Positions 47,706 through 62,100 of a DNA stretch of 64,000 nucleotides are shown in pieces. Within the stretch, counting starts at the first letter, position 1; every line of letters starts with the position of its first letter. The DNA lies in NCBI RefSeq assembly GCF_932294415.1, contig NC_065538.1:79063834-79127833 (forward strand), in the 5' to 3' direction. The notes under the pieces were generated by a model. The model saw nothing but the letters and a program-made list of their open reading frames with translations. It ran no database searches and had not been told where the DNA came from. The DNA is from Quercus robur (Eukaryota > Streptophyta > Magnoliopsida > Fagales > Fagaceae). A program made the translations under genes and the position numbers.

Positions 47706-50168
47706 TTAAGATATTAATTGGAGCATGCTATTCAACAAGTGTTTCATTTTCGTGCAAATGTGTCAGGTTAGGAACAATAGCAAGTGTACAACCATACCTT
47801 CTATTTTTGTACTTATTCTTACCATCTGTATATATTTGCATCCGCACCGGAATTACATTAAATTATTTTAACACATATACGGATATACCAAATTATGGAA
47901 AACAAAACACGAAGGAATAGAGATCTATCATGAAAGGAGGACCTTGTCATGTGATAAGACTTCTGATGAGAAATACACCTAATTTTGTTAAATGGATTGA
48001 TGTATATGTAAGTAGCCTCAATAGTGAGATTTAATTTATAAGCATTTGGATGTAGGAAGACTTTCATTTGAGATATTTTGGACCTAGAACCCGACTTAGA
48101 ATTCAGTTTCGGGGATGTGAATCTTATGATAAATCAAATGTTTGTAATCCATTTAAAATAAAATAAAGTTCTTCTACCTTGAACAAGTACCAAATCAAGG
48201 CAATTACATTGCCACCTACTTGGTAATAATGGTGGTTCACGTGAAATGGTAAACCCCCTAAACTTTTATGTTGTTGTACTGAGATTTCTTTAATTATTTT
48301 TCCACTAATTTGGTATAATAATTTTTTTTTTTGAGAGTTTCAAACCTATGGTGTCTCCTGATGGTAGCTCTTTATCATCAAATCAAAACACTAATCGGTT
48401 TTTGATGTAAGCAGAGATTAAACGTCAAATCTGTTATTCAACCATCAGAGACTTTACCAGTTAAGTTAACTGGAATCCACTTAGTACAATAACTTTGATA
48501 CTATTGAAATAGACATTTCCGTCCCTTAAATAAAGGAAAATTCATGTATGATTAATACAAGTTACCATCTTCTAAAAAAAAAATCTACCAATATTACAGA
48601 AAATTGACACAGTAGCACAGAATTTAATGAAAAAAGAAAACATTAATATATTTTTTCTCTTACACACTATAGGATAATAACTAGTACACATAAAATACAT
48701 GCCAATGTGGCGTGCAACTTATGTTTTCCCATAAATAAATAAATAAAATCACTTATGTTTATTTCCCATCATTTATTTCGCTGCATGGAATTTTTTTTTG
48801 TATGGATATGTGTGAATGTGTGATTCGGTTTGTCAAATGGATATTGCCCTGCTCTTTATACCAAATTTTCCGAAAGGATTGTCGACAGAGGATGAACTTG
48901 GGTCGAATTGTTGGAACCTGGTAGTAGTAGGCACTATAGGCACAGAGCTGGCAGTGGACCATGAGGAAGGGCTTAGGCCGCTTGGACAGGAGTCCCACAC
49001 AAAAATGCGAAGCACTTGTTTTGATTTTGCACAATTCATAGATGCCCAAATAATCATATACAAATTATTATATTAAATTTCACAAAATTGATATAACATG
49101 ACCTCTATATAGCTTGTTTGTACTTTTTGTAGTGCCTTACACACATACTCCCTTGATTAATTTGTTTGTCCATCATATAATTCCTACATTTCAAGAAAAA
49201 CAATTTAATAAAAATTAGAAAATAAATCTTTTAACATACATGTTATCTAAAAAAAAATCAATAAAAGTTTATCAGTTTTTAAAATTATTTTTTTCTTAAT
49301 TTGAACGAAAATAAAACAATTAGAAATTAATTAACTACTGAATATTGACTATTTTAACTAAAATTAATGATATATTAATTAGAGGGAAAAGACTTGCAAA
49401 AAGAATTTAGTATAAGTAAGATGGAAGAAAGAGACTACACTTTCCTTTGATTTTGAGAGTTCGCAGAAAGTCGCTTTAGATGATTCAGACTGTGGGCACA
49501 TCTAGCAATTGTCCTTTGGCAATATGTCTAGTTTTTATGGTTTTTGGTGGAAAATGTGCCTCGATATACGATATTAGGTAAGTAGTAATTTTCCATCGAC
49601 GGCATTAACGTATGCAGGTTTGGTCCATAAATGCTGTAATTATCTTGCATGGACTCCTGCGAGGAAATCAGCTTCCCTATCTCTCTCATTAATCTATAGC
49701 ATAATACCATAGCTTTGGCCACGTTCTTGTTTTGGTCACTCAAATTGAGATATTTTAGTCTTTTTCATTTATTATTTTTCTTTTCAAAGCTAAAATACAA
49801 AATGCATATTTTAAATTTAGTTGAAATTCATTTCGGACTTCTAAATTTACTTTTATTGAATTAAGTACTTTAAGTGTCAAATTTATTCAATTAAGATCTT
49901 ATCTGTTCAATTTTGTTAAAATGTTGCCTATTATTATTTTTATTATTATTTTGAAAAATAAGAAATCTAAATATTTTTTAGTATTTATCTATTCACTCAA
50001 GCATGTATAGTCTCTCTATTTCATACACACTGAATAATTATATAAAAGAATCTCTTAATAATGAAAGTAAAAGGTTTCAAATTCATTTCAGCAAAAAAAA
50101 AAAAAAAAAAAAGCTTCAAATTTAGAATCTAATGAAACATAATTTAAGAACCACTAAGGCAACCTCTT

Positions 50169-50204
<36 letters not shown>

Positions 50205-50326
50205 ATAAAGGTAAATGTTTTTATTTATATTAAACATTTATATTAAACACCAGCCATATAATATAAACACACACACACACATATGTTCACGGACGAAATT
50301 CTTTGAAGCCTAACGTAAGAGTTAAA
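47706..50326. other. Intergenic spacer between the CRK copies
   Basis: The first 350 bp (3' flank with gagcatgctattcaacaag and aattatggaaaac) is repeated after copy 2 at about 57,745-58,040. The last 100 bp (atatgttca[c/t]ggacgaa) is shared with the copy 1 promoter. A segment at about 49,540-49,700 resembles 62,455-62,570. These shared pieces define a tandem duplication unit of about 8.3 kb. A GC-richer patch at 48.8-49.05 kb has open frames on both strands without family signatures. A poly-T tract lies at about 50,171-50,200. Confidence 0.6.
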
Positions 50327-52228
50327 ATGTTTTCCCTGCACAACTCGAGAGCCTTTCTTTTAATATTATCTGCAGTCTGTGCCCTTACTAGCTCCATTCA
50401 TTCCCAGCCAACTTATAATGACCACATTTGTTTAGATCAATCGAATGAAACCTCCAACACAAATTACCAATCCAACCTCACGGTGCTGTTGAAGTCGTTA
50501 TCATCTAAAGCTTCCCAAAACTACAGCTTCTACAGCGAAAGCTCAAGTATAGGCATCTACGCCCTCTTCCTCTGCAGAGGTGATGTTTCTAACAGTACCT
50601 GCCAAAGCTGTGTAAACTACGCGACCCGAAATATCACAACTCAATGTCCATCTAACAAAACTGCTATCATATGGTTCGATCAGTGCATGTTACGCTACTC
50701 TGATGTTAATTTCTTTGGACAGACGCAGATATCGCCAATGTCGCTCATGTATAATACCCAGAATACTACTACACCTGAACTAACTAATTTTTACGCACTT
50801 GGTCTATTGTACGATCTAATAGATCGTGCCAAGGTAACTGATATGCTGTTCAAGAGTGATAGTCAGACAGTGCAGTTGAGTGATGGGTCCAAGATAAGTT
50901 ATGGGTTGGTGCAGTGTACAAGAGATATCGATGGTCCTTCGTGTGGCCAGTGCTTAAGCAACTTGATGGATACAGCCGAGACATGTTGCCAAGCCAAGAT
51001 AGGGTGGTGCATTTTAAGCCCAAGTTGCTTTCTGAGGTATGAGAACTACTCTTTCACTGAGCAATCACCAGCAAAGCCACTGCCGCTGCCACCAGCCCAA
51101 TCCATGCCTGCAGCAACACTGCCGCCGACTGTTAATGGTAAGACATGTAGATTTGGTATTTTCATAGAAATCCTCCCCGTTTGGTGCACAGGATTCGAAT
51201 TGGAATTTAAAATTAAAAATTAGCTGAGGTCTTTTGTTATTATTATTATTATTATTATTATCAGAATGGAGGTTGTTCTGGAATTTACCTATTTGACAAA
51301 CAAAAATAATCCTAAAACCTAGAAAAAATTTTTGGCACTGAACTTCTTCTTTTCACATAAACGGTTGATCTAAATTTACTCTTTTTTTTTTTTCAAATAA
51401 TTGATCAAAAATATTTTTTTAGAAGAATAATTTATCTAATTTAGTTAGTGAGCTTCAATATATTTTGTGAGACAAAGGAATATCAAATCGCTTTTGGTAA
51501 ATATTAATGGGCTGTTTTGAAGAGTGGTGTCGAAAGGTGTTTCAGCAGGGAAGTTGAAAGTGGAGGCTTTGTTTGATCTATGGATGGAAATTTTGGAAGT
51601 TTTGACTTTTGAGCAAAGTTTTGTATTTTAGGGAAGAGAGGGTGGGTGAGAGGTAACAATACGTGAGATGGGGTCTATGAGAAATTATTGGTCGGAAATT
51701 GACGCTTTATTAGAATCGTACAGAGCAGTAGGTGACGTGCTAGCAGCCAAGTATAATTATTATTTGTTGCGAGTCATTTTTTCATGTTCGTACACCCTAG
51801 ACACGTGTCTTAATATTATTAGACATCATCAAGTTGAGGCTTTTTGTTAAGAGGGAAGTTGGGTCTGACACCTTCACAGAATGGGCTTTTAGAGTCTCAT
51901 TTTGCCGCGCCTGTACGTGCACCATTCCAATCCAAAGATGGGCTTGTTCTCTTCTACTTTTTCCGCTGAGAAGGTTGTTCTCCACTTTCTGTGAAATGAA
52001 CATTACTCTACTTTCTGCTACGCCTTTCTCCACTTTCTGCTGAAGGAAGATTACTTCTTCACTTTCTGCAGGATGCTTTCTGCAGAAGGAATGTTAATTC
52101 TCCACTTTCTGCTGTGATTTACTCCATTTTCTGCTGCAGCTTTCTCCACTTTTTGCTGGAGGAAGATTACTTCTCCCCTTTCTGCAGGATGAGATTTACT
52201 CTACTTTCTCTACTATTACAATTCTGCA

Positions 52229-52267
<39 letters not shown>

Positions 52268-54145
52268 AAAGTCCAAAGAAAGTGCTCATTAAGTAGATGT
52301 TAGTTCTCAACATATTCACAAATATACATATGCGTTTGTATATTCACATATACTTTATAAAATGGATTGGGCCACAAGGTTTTCGGTCCTAACTCTCATA
52401 GCCTTATTGCTTTAACCCAAGGGTGCACAAAACTGTGAGGTTTGGAACTCGAATCAAAGTGGCCGCTGTTTGAATATCTCTTCTCAAAAGATTCAGCTGA
52501 AATTGATTTTATGGGAGACAGGAAGTTCTCCTAGTGGTGCATGTCAATATTACTATTGTGCCATAATCTCTTTCTTTCCATGCGTTTTTCTGCGGAGTGT
52601 GCTGCTGCACTACTAGGTACTCTACAAATTCTCAACTTTTCTCTTTGTATTTCTCTGCTATTTTTCTCTTTTCTCTCTATTCTCTCATGTGTATTTTTGT
52701 GTTGTTTCTTTTCCCTGTGGAAAAAATAGCCAAATAATACATTTTCGCAAACTATGTTGCAATCTTCCACTATTTCAAAAATATATAGGAATTTACTACT
52801 TTTTGGGTACTTGAGTTTGGCGAAATTGAGTTTTCCATAATATTCAAGTTCTATAAACTTGAGTACTATAATTAATTTTCAAAATTTTCCAGAATATATT
52901 TTTTCAAAGAACTTGAGTTTTTGGAACTTGAGTTTTACGACAGTAAACTCGAGTTTCAAAAAAGTGATAAATCCCTACATATTTCCAAAACAATGGTAGA
53001 TTACTAATTTTTTTTGCTAAATAGTGGTAGTGGGCCATTTTTGCCCTCTTTGTGTTGTTCTCATTGTGTTTTTCTTCTCTCTATGATATCTTCTCTTCTT
53101 TCTGAGTTCTCAGTTATGTTTTTTTCCTCATGAAAGAGGAATACCTGTATTTATATCCAAGTGTTTTCCTCTTGTGGTACATTAATCCATGGTTTTCCAT
53201 TTTTCCCGCTGGGTTTCCTTTTGCCTTGGGTTTGGGATATTCTTTTCCTGCCGAGTCTTCTTTTTTCTTTGGGTTTGGGATTCGGCAGAGCAGGTAGTCA
53301 CTTCTCCTTTTCCCTGCTCAATGCCCATAATTTAAGGGTGTGTTTAATGCACTTGTACTTCTTCATATTATGGGGCTCTTCCTTTCTTTTCTTTCTATTT
53401 TTGTGGGAATGCTCAAAGCCTCCACATGGGTCATTCCGCAGAATCCCCTTTTAGTGGGCTTTTTTGTCATTGCTCTTCTTGGGCTTTCTCTACTAGGGTT
53501 GGGCCTATGACATGCACCTCGTGATAACCTGCAACTTCTCTTTTGGTATGAGTGTTTTTCCCAGCATAAGCAACTCCCAATGAGTTGTGGCAGATTATCA
53601 CAACTAGGATCTTACTCCCTTCCACCAAATCACACCTCCCTGATTCCCTACAATGATAAGTCAAACCTCATTTGTATGTCTGGTATACAAATTGAGTGAA
53701 CCCATTCGCCTACCTTGCATTACTCTTCAGTTCTTATTTTGTAGCTTTACAATTTAGAATTTCTCTGTTCTGCAGTGTTGAACTTGGGATTCTCTTTCTG
53801 CCATGTTTGATATTTCCTTTTTGTAGTACTTAATATCTGGAAATTATTCCCTTCATTCGTGACATGATTTCCTCTATTTTTCAATGTATTTCTCTATTTT
53901 CTCATCTCTTCAATGGAATGCAATGTGAAGGTTCTAGATTCCTTTAGTATCTTCTAATATCTTTCATTCAAATGGGTTGGGCCTTTTGGGCCTACTTCAC
54001 ATCATTCCCTTATACAAGGGTCTTGGGTCATTCATGGGCCCACTTATTCTCATATCCAATCATCCTTCGAGGCTTGGTCTGCTAGGCTTTGGGCCTTACC
54101 AATTAGCCCACAAAACGTGTAAAAAATTGGGAGCCAACATCATCA

Positions 54146-54177
<32 letters not shown>

Positions 54178-54501
54178 GGAGAAATTACTCTTGGTATAAT
54201 GTTATTATTGGTAGTAGCTTACTAATTTTTTTTTCTACAAAAAACTTACATACTCCCAGAGCAGTACTCCAGGCTCTGACAAAGGGAATGGGCCCCACAC
54301 GTGGGACCCACCATAGGGCCCACCCCTTTTGTCATCTTGGAGTAGTGCTCCGATAGTAGGTAGGAATTACCCATTTTTTACTACTAGGATAAAAAACTAT
54401 TTTTCAAATTCTCTATTCTACATGTTATTTATTTTAATACGATTTTTCATTCCATTATTATTGTTTCATATTTCTCACTCTCACTCCTCACTCTATGTTC
54501 G

Positions 54502-54581
<80 letters not shown>

Positions 54582-57127
54582 AGTTAATTAAGCCTCATTC
54601 TAGGTTTTATTTCTTATGGGTTTGGGTTTGGATTTGCTGTATACATTGGTGTGGGTGCGATTATGGGTCCTCGTTAACAGGGAAGCTCTATTGTTTGGAT
54701 TGGTGAGAGAAGCGGGAGGGAGAAATTAGTAAGAAAGAGCTAGGTTGGAGGAGAGAGAGAAGCCACCTCCGTTGGCGGTGATGGTTTAAGAACTGCTAGG
54801 GTGTAATTAGGAAAATGAAGCTAGGTGAACATCCACCGAAACTCACAAACATGATGTTTAGTCTACAACTTGTAGAATCTCTTCCTAATGTTTACTTTAG
54901 TACTTGCATTCCTATAGAGAATTAAGTGTCAATCCTCCTTTGCTAATAAATTTGATTTGTCTTTTTTTTTTAATAAAATATATGAGATAGAATTCTATTC
55001 TAGTCTAATCTAAGTGTATGGGTATAAGGCTCATTTCTGGAGACTTGAACTCTGACCCTTATCCCCCCACTTTTTGTATTCCACTTTATATTCTATTAAT
55101 CACAACTTGTCACGTATTTGGTTAACTTTCCTTATAAAGTAGCCAAAGTTTAAAATGGAAAAAAAAATACAAATTCTTTATACCACTTTTTGTATTTCAA
55201 TTTTTTTTCCAATTACAACTTGTCATATGTTTATTTTTATTTTTTTCATTTTAAACTTTGGCTATTTTATAAGGAAAGCTAAACAAATACATGGTAATTT
55301 TTTTTTCTTACCTGTGACAATTTAGGAAGTCTATGTCTTTGCATTTATTATTGATATACGTTAATTTTTTGTCTTGAGTTCTTTTAAGCGAACTTATTAG
55401 GATATATTGTATGATGAGCAATAGGCAGAAAGAAGGCAACAAAGATCGTAATCATTACTATATCATCAGTTGCATCAATTGCCGTAGTTGCAGCTCTCTT
55501 GGGTTTCTGGTATTATTCATCCTTTGGCAGGAGGAAAAGACAAGGTAGATTTAGTTTAGCCAATCTATCAAAAATTCTAAACTAAAAATTTATATTTCTA
55601 GATTACCATTAATTTTTGTTTTATTTAATCTGTCACTCAGATGGAATTATAAGCCAACAAATTTCGTTACGCAATAATTTAGCAGGTTTGTTTTCAATAC
55701 ACTTAATGGACAGTAGTATCTATGGAAATGACAATGACAACAGAGGAGAAATCTATTACTTCAACTTAATTACCATACTAGCTGCTACAAACAATTTCTC
55801 TGATGCCAATAAGCTTGGAGAAGGTGGTTTCGGCCCAGTTTACAAGGTTAAAAGATTTAATTTTTAATGCATATGCATTTTTAGAAATTATTCTATCACT
55901 TTCATTAGAAATTAATATACAACAATAGTTAGGATAATTGACAACTAAAAGATTATTGTGATCATTTGGTTTTAGGACAATTAATCTATCAATGAACCTT
56001 GGTGTTGTAACTTGTAACATGTAGCAATATGTCTACCAATAGTGTGTGTCTGTGTGAGAAGTTTTCATTGATTAAGGAAGTTTAAAATGCTTCTAGGGCA
56101 AGTTGATTAATGGAAAGGAAATAGCAGTTAAAAGGCTTTCAATGAAATCCGAACAAGGTCTTGAAGAATTCAAGAATGAAGTGATTTTAATTGCAAAACT
56201 TCAACACAAGAATCTAGTGAGGCTCTTGGGATGTTGCTTAGAAGAAGATGAAAAGCTTCTAGTCTATGAATACATGGCCAACACTAGTCTCGATGCCTTC
56301 TTATTTGGTATACTCTCTATCTCTCTCACAAATACAAACTCACATTCACACACTAACAACACCCTTAATATTACACTGCACCATTAATTCATGAAAAAAC
56401 TTTCCTATATATGATAATCAACACTGTACCCATAATATTACAATGCAAATCCAGACAAATGTAAGGTTCTAAATTGGGCTAAACGCACAAACATAGTCAA
56501 TGGGATTGCTAAGGGCCTTCAATATCTACATGAGGACTCTCGGCTGAAAATCATCCATAGGGATATGAAAGCGAGTAATGTGTTGTTGGACGATGAGATG
56601 AACCCAAAGATATCAGATTTTGGTACCGCTAGAATTTTCGGGAGCAATCAAATACAAGCCAACACTATCAAAATCGTGGGTACATAGTAAGTAATCCCTT
56701 CACTGCTTCCACATTTTCATTCCATAAATCTTTGATATTGCTTTCTCAAGAAAAATTTTCAAGACATGATCAAACTTAAGTTTTGTCCCCTTGCATGCTT
56801 GTTTTGGGAGAATTCTGGCTCATTCATTTGCACCTAATTGTTTTTCAAATAATGTTTTAGCACACATTAAATTTTAGCAGTAAATTCAAGTTGAAAACTT
56901 TGTAACTTCAATGGGAATTATTTATTTATTTATTTATTTATTATTATTATTATTATTATTTTAAAAAAGAAAAAAGAACTCTAAGAACTAGGAATTGCAA
57001 ACTAAGAAAGCTCACTTTCCATTAGTCATGGTTATGTCAATGTGACTTTTGCTCTTGATGATACTATTAAGGACAACTCTACCTCTATTCTCTTTTAGAG
57101 TAACTGAAATCATATTTTATCATGATG

Positions 57128-57172
<45 letters not shown>

Positions 57173-57744
57173 TTATGTTTATATTTTTTTCAATAGTGGA
57201 TATATGGCACCAGAGTACGCAATGGAAGGCCTATTTTCAATAAAGTCCGATGTTTATAGTTTTGGAATTCTAATGATGGAAATTGTAAGTGGAAAAAAGA
57301 ACAGTGACTTCAATCATCTAGAGCATGCACATAGCCTTCTGTCATATGTACGTCTCTTTTCTCTGTATATTGAGCTTAAATTAAGTTTACGGTTATGACT
57401 GAACTAAAAGAAAAAATAAATACCAATAGGTATGGCAACTATGGAATGAAGGAAAAGGAGTGGAATTGATAGATCAGACCATAATTGATACTTGTCCTAT
57501 AAGTGAGGCTCTAAGATTGATCCATATCGCATTGTTATGCGTTCAAGAAGATCCAAATGATAGACCTACAATGTCAAGGGTCATTCACATGCTTGCAAGC
57601 AAATCAATAAATCTTCCTCAGCCATCAGCACCTCCATTTTCTGCTGATAGGTTAATCATATTTGATCAATCTTCAACAATTGGCACTGGAACTGGAACGG
57701 GATTGGTCACATCTGATAAATCTTCAACAAGTGCTTCTAGCTAG
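50327..57744 (+). CDS. Cysteine-rich receptor-like protein kinase (CRK), copy 2
   Basis: Tandem paralogue of the preceding kinase with identical exon layout: 50327-51137, 55425-55544, 55641-55846, 56097-56307, 56455-56686, 57197-57347 and 57430-57744, giving 681 residues. The ATG at 50327 ([10 protein letters not shown]) aligns with copy 1; an upstream non-ATG extension is not supported. Signal peptide about 1-27. Two DUF26 domains with C-x8-C-x2-C ([28 protein letters not shown]). Membrane segment [20 protein letters not shown]. Kinase with [10 protein letters not shown], Lys391 in AVK, HRD 484-486, DFG from 504, and [10 protein letters not shown]. All key residues are present. The kinase exons are closer to copy 1 than the ectodomain is, which is usual for CRK pairs. 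Intron 1 is 4.3 kb and holds a minisatellite, poly-A, a MITE and a TC tract. Confidence 0.95.
51960..52265. repeat. TTCTCCACTTTCTGCTG minisatellite followed by A(36)
   Basis: About seven irregular repeats of ctccactttctgctg and gaagattact, then an A run of about 36 bp (52230-52265). A T-rich repeat followed by long poly-A could mark the 3' end of a retroposed sequence, but I found no coding part. Confidence 0.75.
54240..54365. mobile_element. Short foldback (MITE-like) in CRK copy 2 intron 1
   Basis: Left arm actcccagagcagtactcca with ctctgacaaagggaatgggc; right arm, reversed, actatcggagcactactcca with atgacaaaaggggtgggc. Arms are about 45 bp and roughly 75-80% matched, around a loop with cacacgtggg. 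Sequence style (actcc/gtactcc) recalls the 41,158 foldback but it is more diverged. Confidence 0.65.
54505..54577. repeat. (TC)n microsatellite
   Basis: About 36 TC units within CRK copy 2 intron 1. It is a probable length polymorphism. Confidence 0.97.
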
Positions 57745-59143
57745 TGAAGAGATTAACCGGAGCATGCTATTCAACAAGTATTTCATTTTCGTATAAATAA
57801 ACCCTACTTCTATTCCTGTACTAATAAATCCTACTTCTATTCCTGTACTAATTCTTACAGTTTAAATATATTTGTATCCGCACGGGAATTAGATTGAATT
57901 GGTACATATACCAAATTATGGAAAACGAAACACAAAGGAGTAGAGCTATATCATCAGAGATTTTGATGAGAAATATACCTAATGTATATGTAAGTAGCCT
58001 CTATTCGGAGATTTAATTTCTATGCATTTGAATCTTTGAAGATCTTCATCTGGTGTTGGTTGGACCTTGAACCTGACTCATTATTCAAATTTTGATGGGG
58101 TAAAGGATGATTTAGTGATTTGTTATTAATTTTATTAGTTATCATGATTAACATTTACTGCATTAAGATTTGAGTGCATTGATAATGTTTGGACTTTGGG
58201 TAATTTTGAACAGTGGATTAAGAATGCTGCTATTGACATTTTAGATTGAATTAGGTTATGAGAATGTTGTAATTTTTGTTAGGTTGATTTATCAACTATA
58301 ATGAATTATGAATACCATTATGTGTTTGGTTCCTGAGAAAACAAAGGAAAATGTAACTCAGTCCTAGCATTATATATGTCTCGTTATTTCCACGCTTTGA
58401 ATGTGATAGAGTTGTAACTGTAATTTTTTTTTTTCTTTTGCTTAGTCTTAGTAGAGTACCATGTAAGCATCTTTGTCCATAAATTTAGAAATTTTGAATA
58501 GTGATTGCCATGTTGATATTATGGAGGAAATTGTGTTTTTTTGTTCTTTTGTGATGATGTTAATACTCTTAGTGAACAAATTTGAATTGTATAAGATTAA
58601 GTATTTAAATATTATCAACATGTAAATTTTAGCGATCTTGTTTATTAGTCTCTCATTTGTATTAAATCTAAACAAAAGACATACTGAGCAAAAAGTCTTT
58701 TCTTCTTGACTCTACCGTTTGAAAGCCAGGTTCGACTGTGGGCTCTCAATACTCAATAGGAGTCCAATATCTTGGGCTTCATCAACTGATTGCGTTGGTC
58801 TCACCATGAAACTTCGCATGCACAACAGACACTCGCTCAATAGAATCATGAATCAGTGGCCCAATGCCTAAAGTTCAATTCTCCTAAAATCAAATTATCA
58901 CAATAATGTTTTAGTTGTCACCGATCCTAACTGTTTGTGAGTATATATTAATTTCAAATGCAAATGATCAAATTACTACTAAAAATGCATTAAAAAAATT
59001 AATTCATCTTTTAACCTTGTAAATTTGAATACAAATCTTCTATTTTATATGAAAAATACTTAGATATTCTCAAAGTATAGCAAATGGTGCTCCATACGTG
59101 AATTTAATTAGTGAACTCTATCATGAATATGAGAGAATGGAAC
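57745..59143. other. CRK copy 2 downstream spacer
   Basis: The first 300 bp resembles the 3' flank of copy 1. An 18-19-bp phrase (cctacttctattcctgtact) is duplicated at about 57,808 and 57,829. The rest is AT-rich without coding signal, up to the LINE target duplicate. Confidence 0.6.
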
Positions 59144-59160
59144 ATCATTCACCGTATTCT

Positions 59161-62100
59161 TTTTTTTGAGCAAAAGACGATAGAGATTTATTAATATAAT
59201 TGGGGGTACATGTATATACTAGATAAAACACATCTAGTATTTGTGGGGAACATCAACATTAGTAAAAAACAAAACAAAACCGGTGATGTCCCAAGGAGAA
59301 AAAAACCTGTTTGCATACAGAAATGGATATCAGTTTTTCCTAGACCTGTTGCGCTGCATTAAGGCGTTGGTATTCCTCCAGTAAACCCATTGCACTGTCA
59401 AACATAGCTTTTGGATGTGCCTGGACATGCTCAAAATAGAACCTATTCCTAGCATTCCAGATACTCCACGTCGTTATTGCCCACCTCTCTAAGTCACGTT
59501 GATCAAGCTTCCGCTGCAACATTCTGAACAGAAGAAAGAAATCCTCTGTTTCGTTGCTGCATTTCTGAAGTATGCCTCTGAACAGAGACCATACGTTCCT
59601 CGCAAACGGGCATTCCCACAACACATGACAAATTGTCTCACAATGGTGACAGCAAAGCTCGCATTTTTCGTCAACTCGGACCCGTTTCTTGTGGAGGTTC
59701 TCCCTTGTGGGTAAACATCCTGAGCAGGCCCTCCATAGGAAATTTTGAACTTTTGGTGGCACATTTAACTTCCATATCTTCCTCCAGGTGGACCCGTGGG
59801 CTTGTCCTAATGAGTGCTTAGCTTGGTTAGGATGTAGTAATCAGAGAGCAACCTGGTAAGCCGAACAAATCGTGAATTTTTGTGCTCTGTTTTCTTTCCA
59901 AATCAGCTTATCCTGGGAATTTAGGTTATTGAGGGGCAGCGCTAGGATGGTGTTGCAGGTTCTGCTATCAAAGGTAGCTGATAATTTTCCCCTGTCCCAC
60001 TGTCGTGAGTCATTATCTATCAACTCAGCCACTTTCATTCCTTGTGGGGGTGTACTCAAGAAACCAGGTGAGTGAGGTAGCCAAGAGCTAGATGCCACGG
60101 AGATACTCCTGCCATTTCCAATTGTCCAACGTGACCCAGCATGGATGATGTCCCTAGCAGCCAATAAAGATCGCCACACAAATGATGGATTATGGCCCAA
60201 CTCAGCTTCCAAGAAAGAGGTATTTGGAAAATACCGTGCCTTGTAAACCCTATAGAACAATGATCCATTGTTGTGGATTAAGCGCCATGCTTGCTTGGCG
60301 AGCATTGCAAGGTTAAAAGCATGGAGGTCTCTAAAACCCATTCCTCCCTTCTTCTTTGATGTGCATAACTTACCCCAATTTATCCAATGGATTTTCCTCT
60401 CCTCCCTGTTTTGACCCCACCAATATCTAGCCACCAAAGAGTTGATACTATCGCATATTGATTTAGGAAGCTTGAATAAACTCATTGAATATGTAGGGAT
60501 AGCTTGTGCCACTGTTTTGATGAGAATTTCACGTCCCGCCTTTGAAATAAATTTCTCCTTTCACCCTAGGACTCTCTTTGTGATTTTCTCTTGGAGCTCC
60601 TTGAAGGTCCCCACCTTTGATTTCCCATTAGGCATTGGGAGGCCCAAATACTTCTCACATTCTGACATTATTCTAGCCCCCAACATTTGCTGGATGTCAT
60701 TTCTCACCTCTCGCCTTGTATTCTTGCTAAAGAATAATGTTGTTTTTTGCCTATTTATTGCTTGACCGGATGCCGCTTCATATTTGCCCAAAAGATCTAG
60801 CAATCTTTGACATTCTTCAACCGTGGCTTGGCAAAATAGCATAGTATCATCGGCAAATAAAAGGTGAGATATACGTACCCCATGTTGGCTAGATAGGACA
60901 CCCTTAAGTGCTCGGCTCTCTTCAGCTTTCCTCAATAAAGCCGACAACCCTTCGGCGCATAACAGATACAAATATGGTGATAGCGGGTCCCCTTGTTTTA
61001 TTCCCCTTGTGGGGGTAATAAAATCCTTTGGTTCCCCATTCATAAGGACGGAATAGGATGCTGTAGTGACTATCTCCATAGCCATATTTACCCATCTGTG
61101 ATCTAGGCCAAGCTTTAACATTATACTTCGCATAAAACTCCATTCCACCCGGTCATAAGCCTTGCTAATATCCAGCTTTACTGCCATTTGTCCCACCTTG
61201 CCTCTCCGTTTATTCCTCATCCGGTGCAATAATTCATAAGCCACAATGGTGTTGTCAGTGATCAACCGATTTGGAACAAAAGCACTTTGAGCCTCCGAGA
61301 TAACATATGGCAGCACATGCTTTAATCTGTTTGCCATCACCTTAGATAAAATTCTAGATACAACATTAATCAAGCTAATGGGCCTATAGTCGGCCATCAA
61401 CAAAGGGTCATTCTTTTTTGGAATAAGAACTATATGAGTGAAATTCATTTTACGCAACATATGCCCTGAATTTAATACTGAAAGAATAGCTTCAATTACA
61501 TCACTCCCCACAATATTCCAAAATTTTTGAAAGAAAAAAGGGGACATACCATCAGGGCCAGGGGATTTTGATGGGTGCATTTGGAAAAGGGCTTGTCTGA
61601 CTTCTTCAGCTGTGTACCGCTGTAATAGGGAACTGTTCATCTCCGATGTAAACCTCTTGTCCACCACATCCAGTACGCTCTCCATATTCATGGGGTTTTC
61701 TGAAGTGAAGAAATTCTGGAAATAGCTTTCAGCAACCTGTGTAATCTGATCCTCAGATGTTTTCCAGCTACCATCTACATCCTGGATACCTGATATGTGA
61801 TTTTTACGACGCCACTGGCTAGCCCGTTGGTGGAAAAATTTAGTATTTTTATCTGCTGCAGGTAACCAAATGGACCTAGACCTTTGTCGCCAAAAAAGTT
61901 CGTCCTGGTGTAGAATGGTGTTAATTTCCGATTTCAATGTTCTAATTCTTTGCATATGTTTGGCCTTGTTCTCCCTTGATAGCTCTTCAAGTGTTGCTTT
62001 TTTCTCTTCTAGTCTTGTTTTAGAATTCCCCAAAGTAATTCTGCTCCAATCCACCAAAGCATGCCGGCATTGCTTGATTTTTTCAAAAAGTGTAAACATT

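Noticed and set aside
48759..49076. Possible small peptide gene between the CRKs
   Set aside because: Open frames on both strands of similar length, no signal peptide, no recognised peptide motif.
51960..52215. Tandem repeats as a CRISPR array
   Set aside because: Irregular spacing, no unique spacers, plant context.
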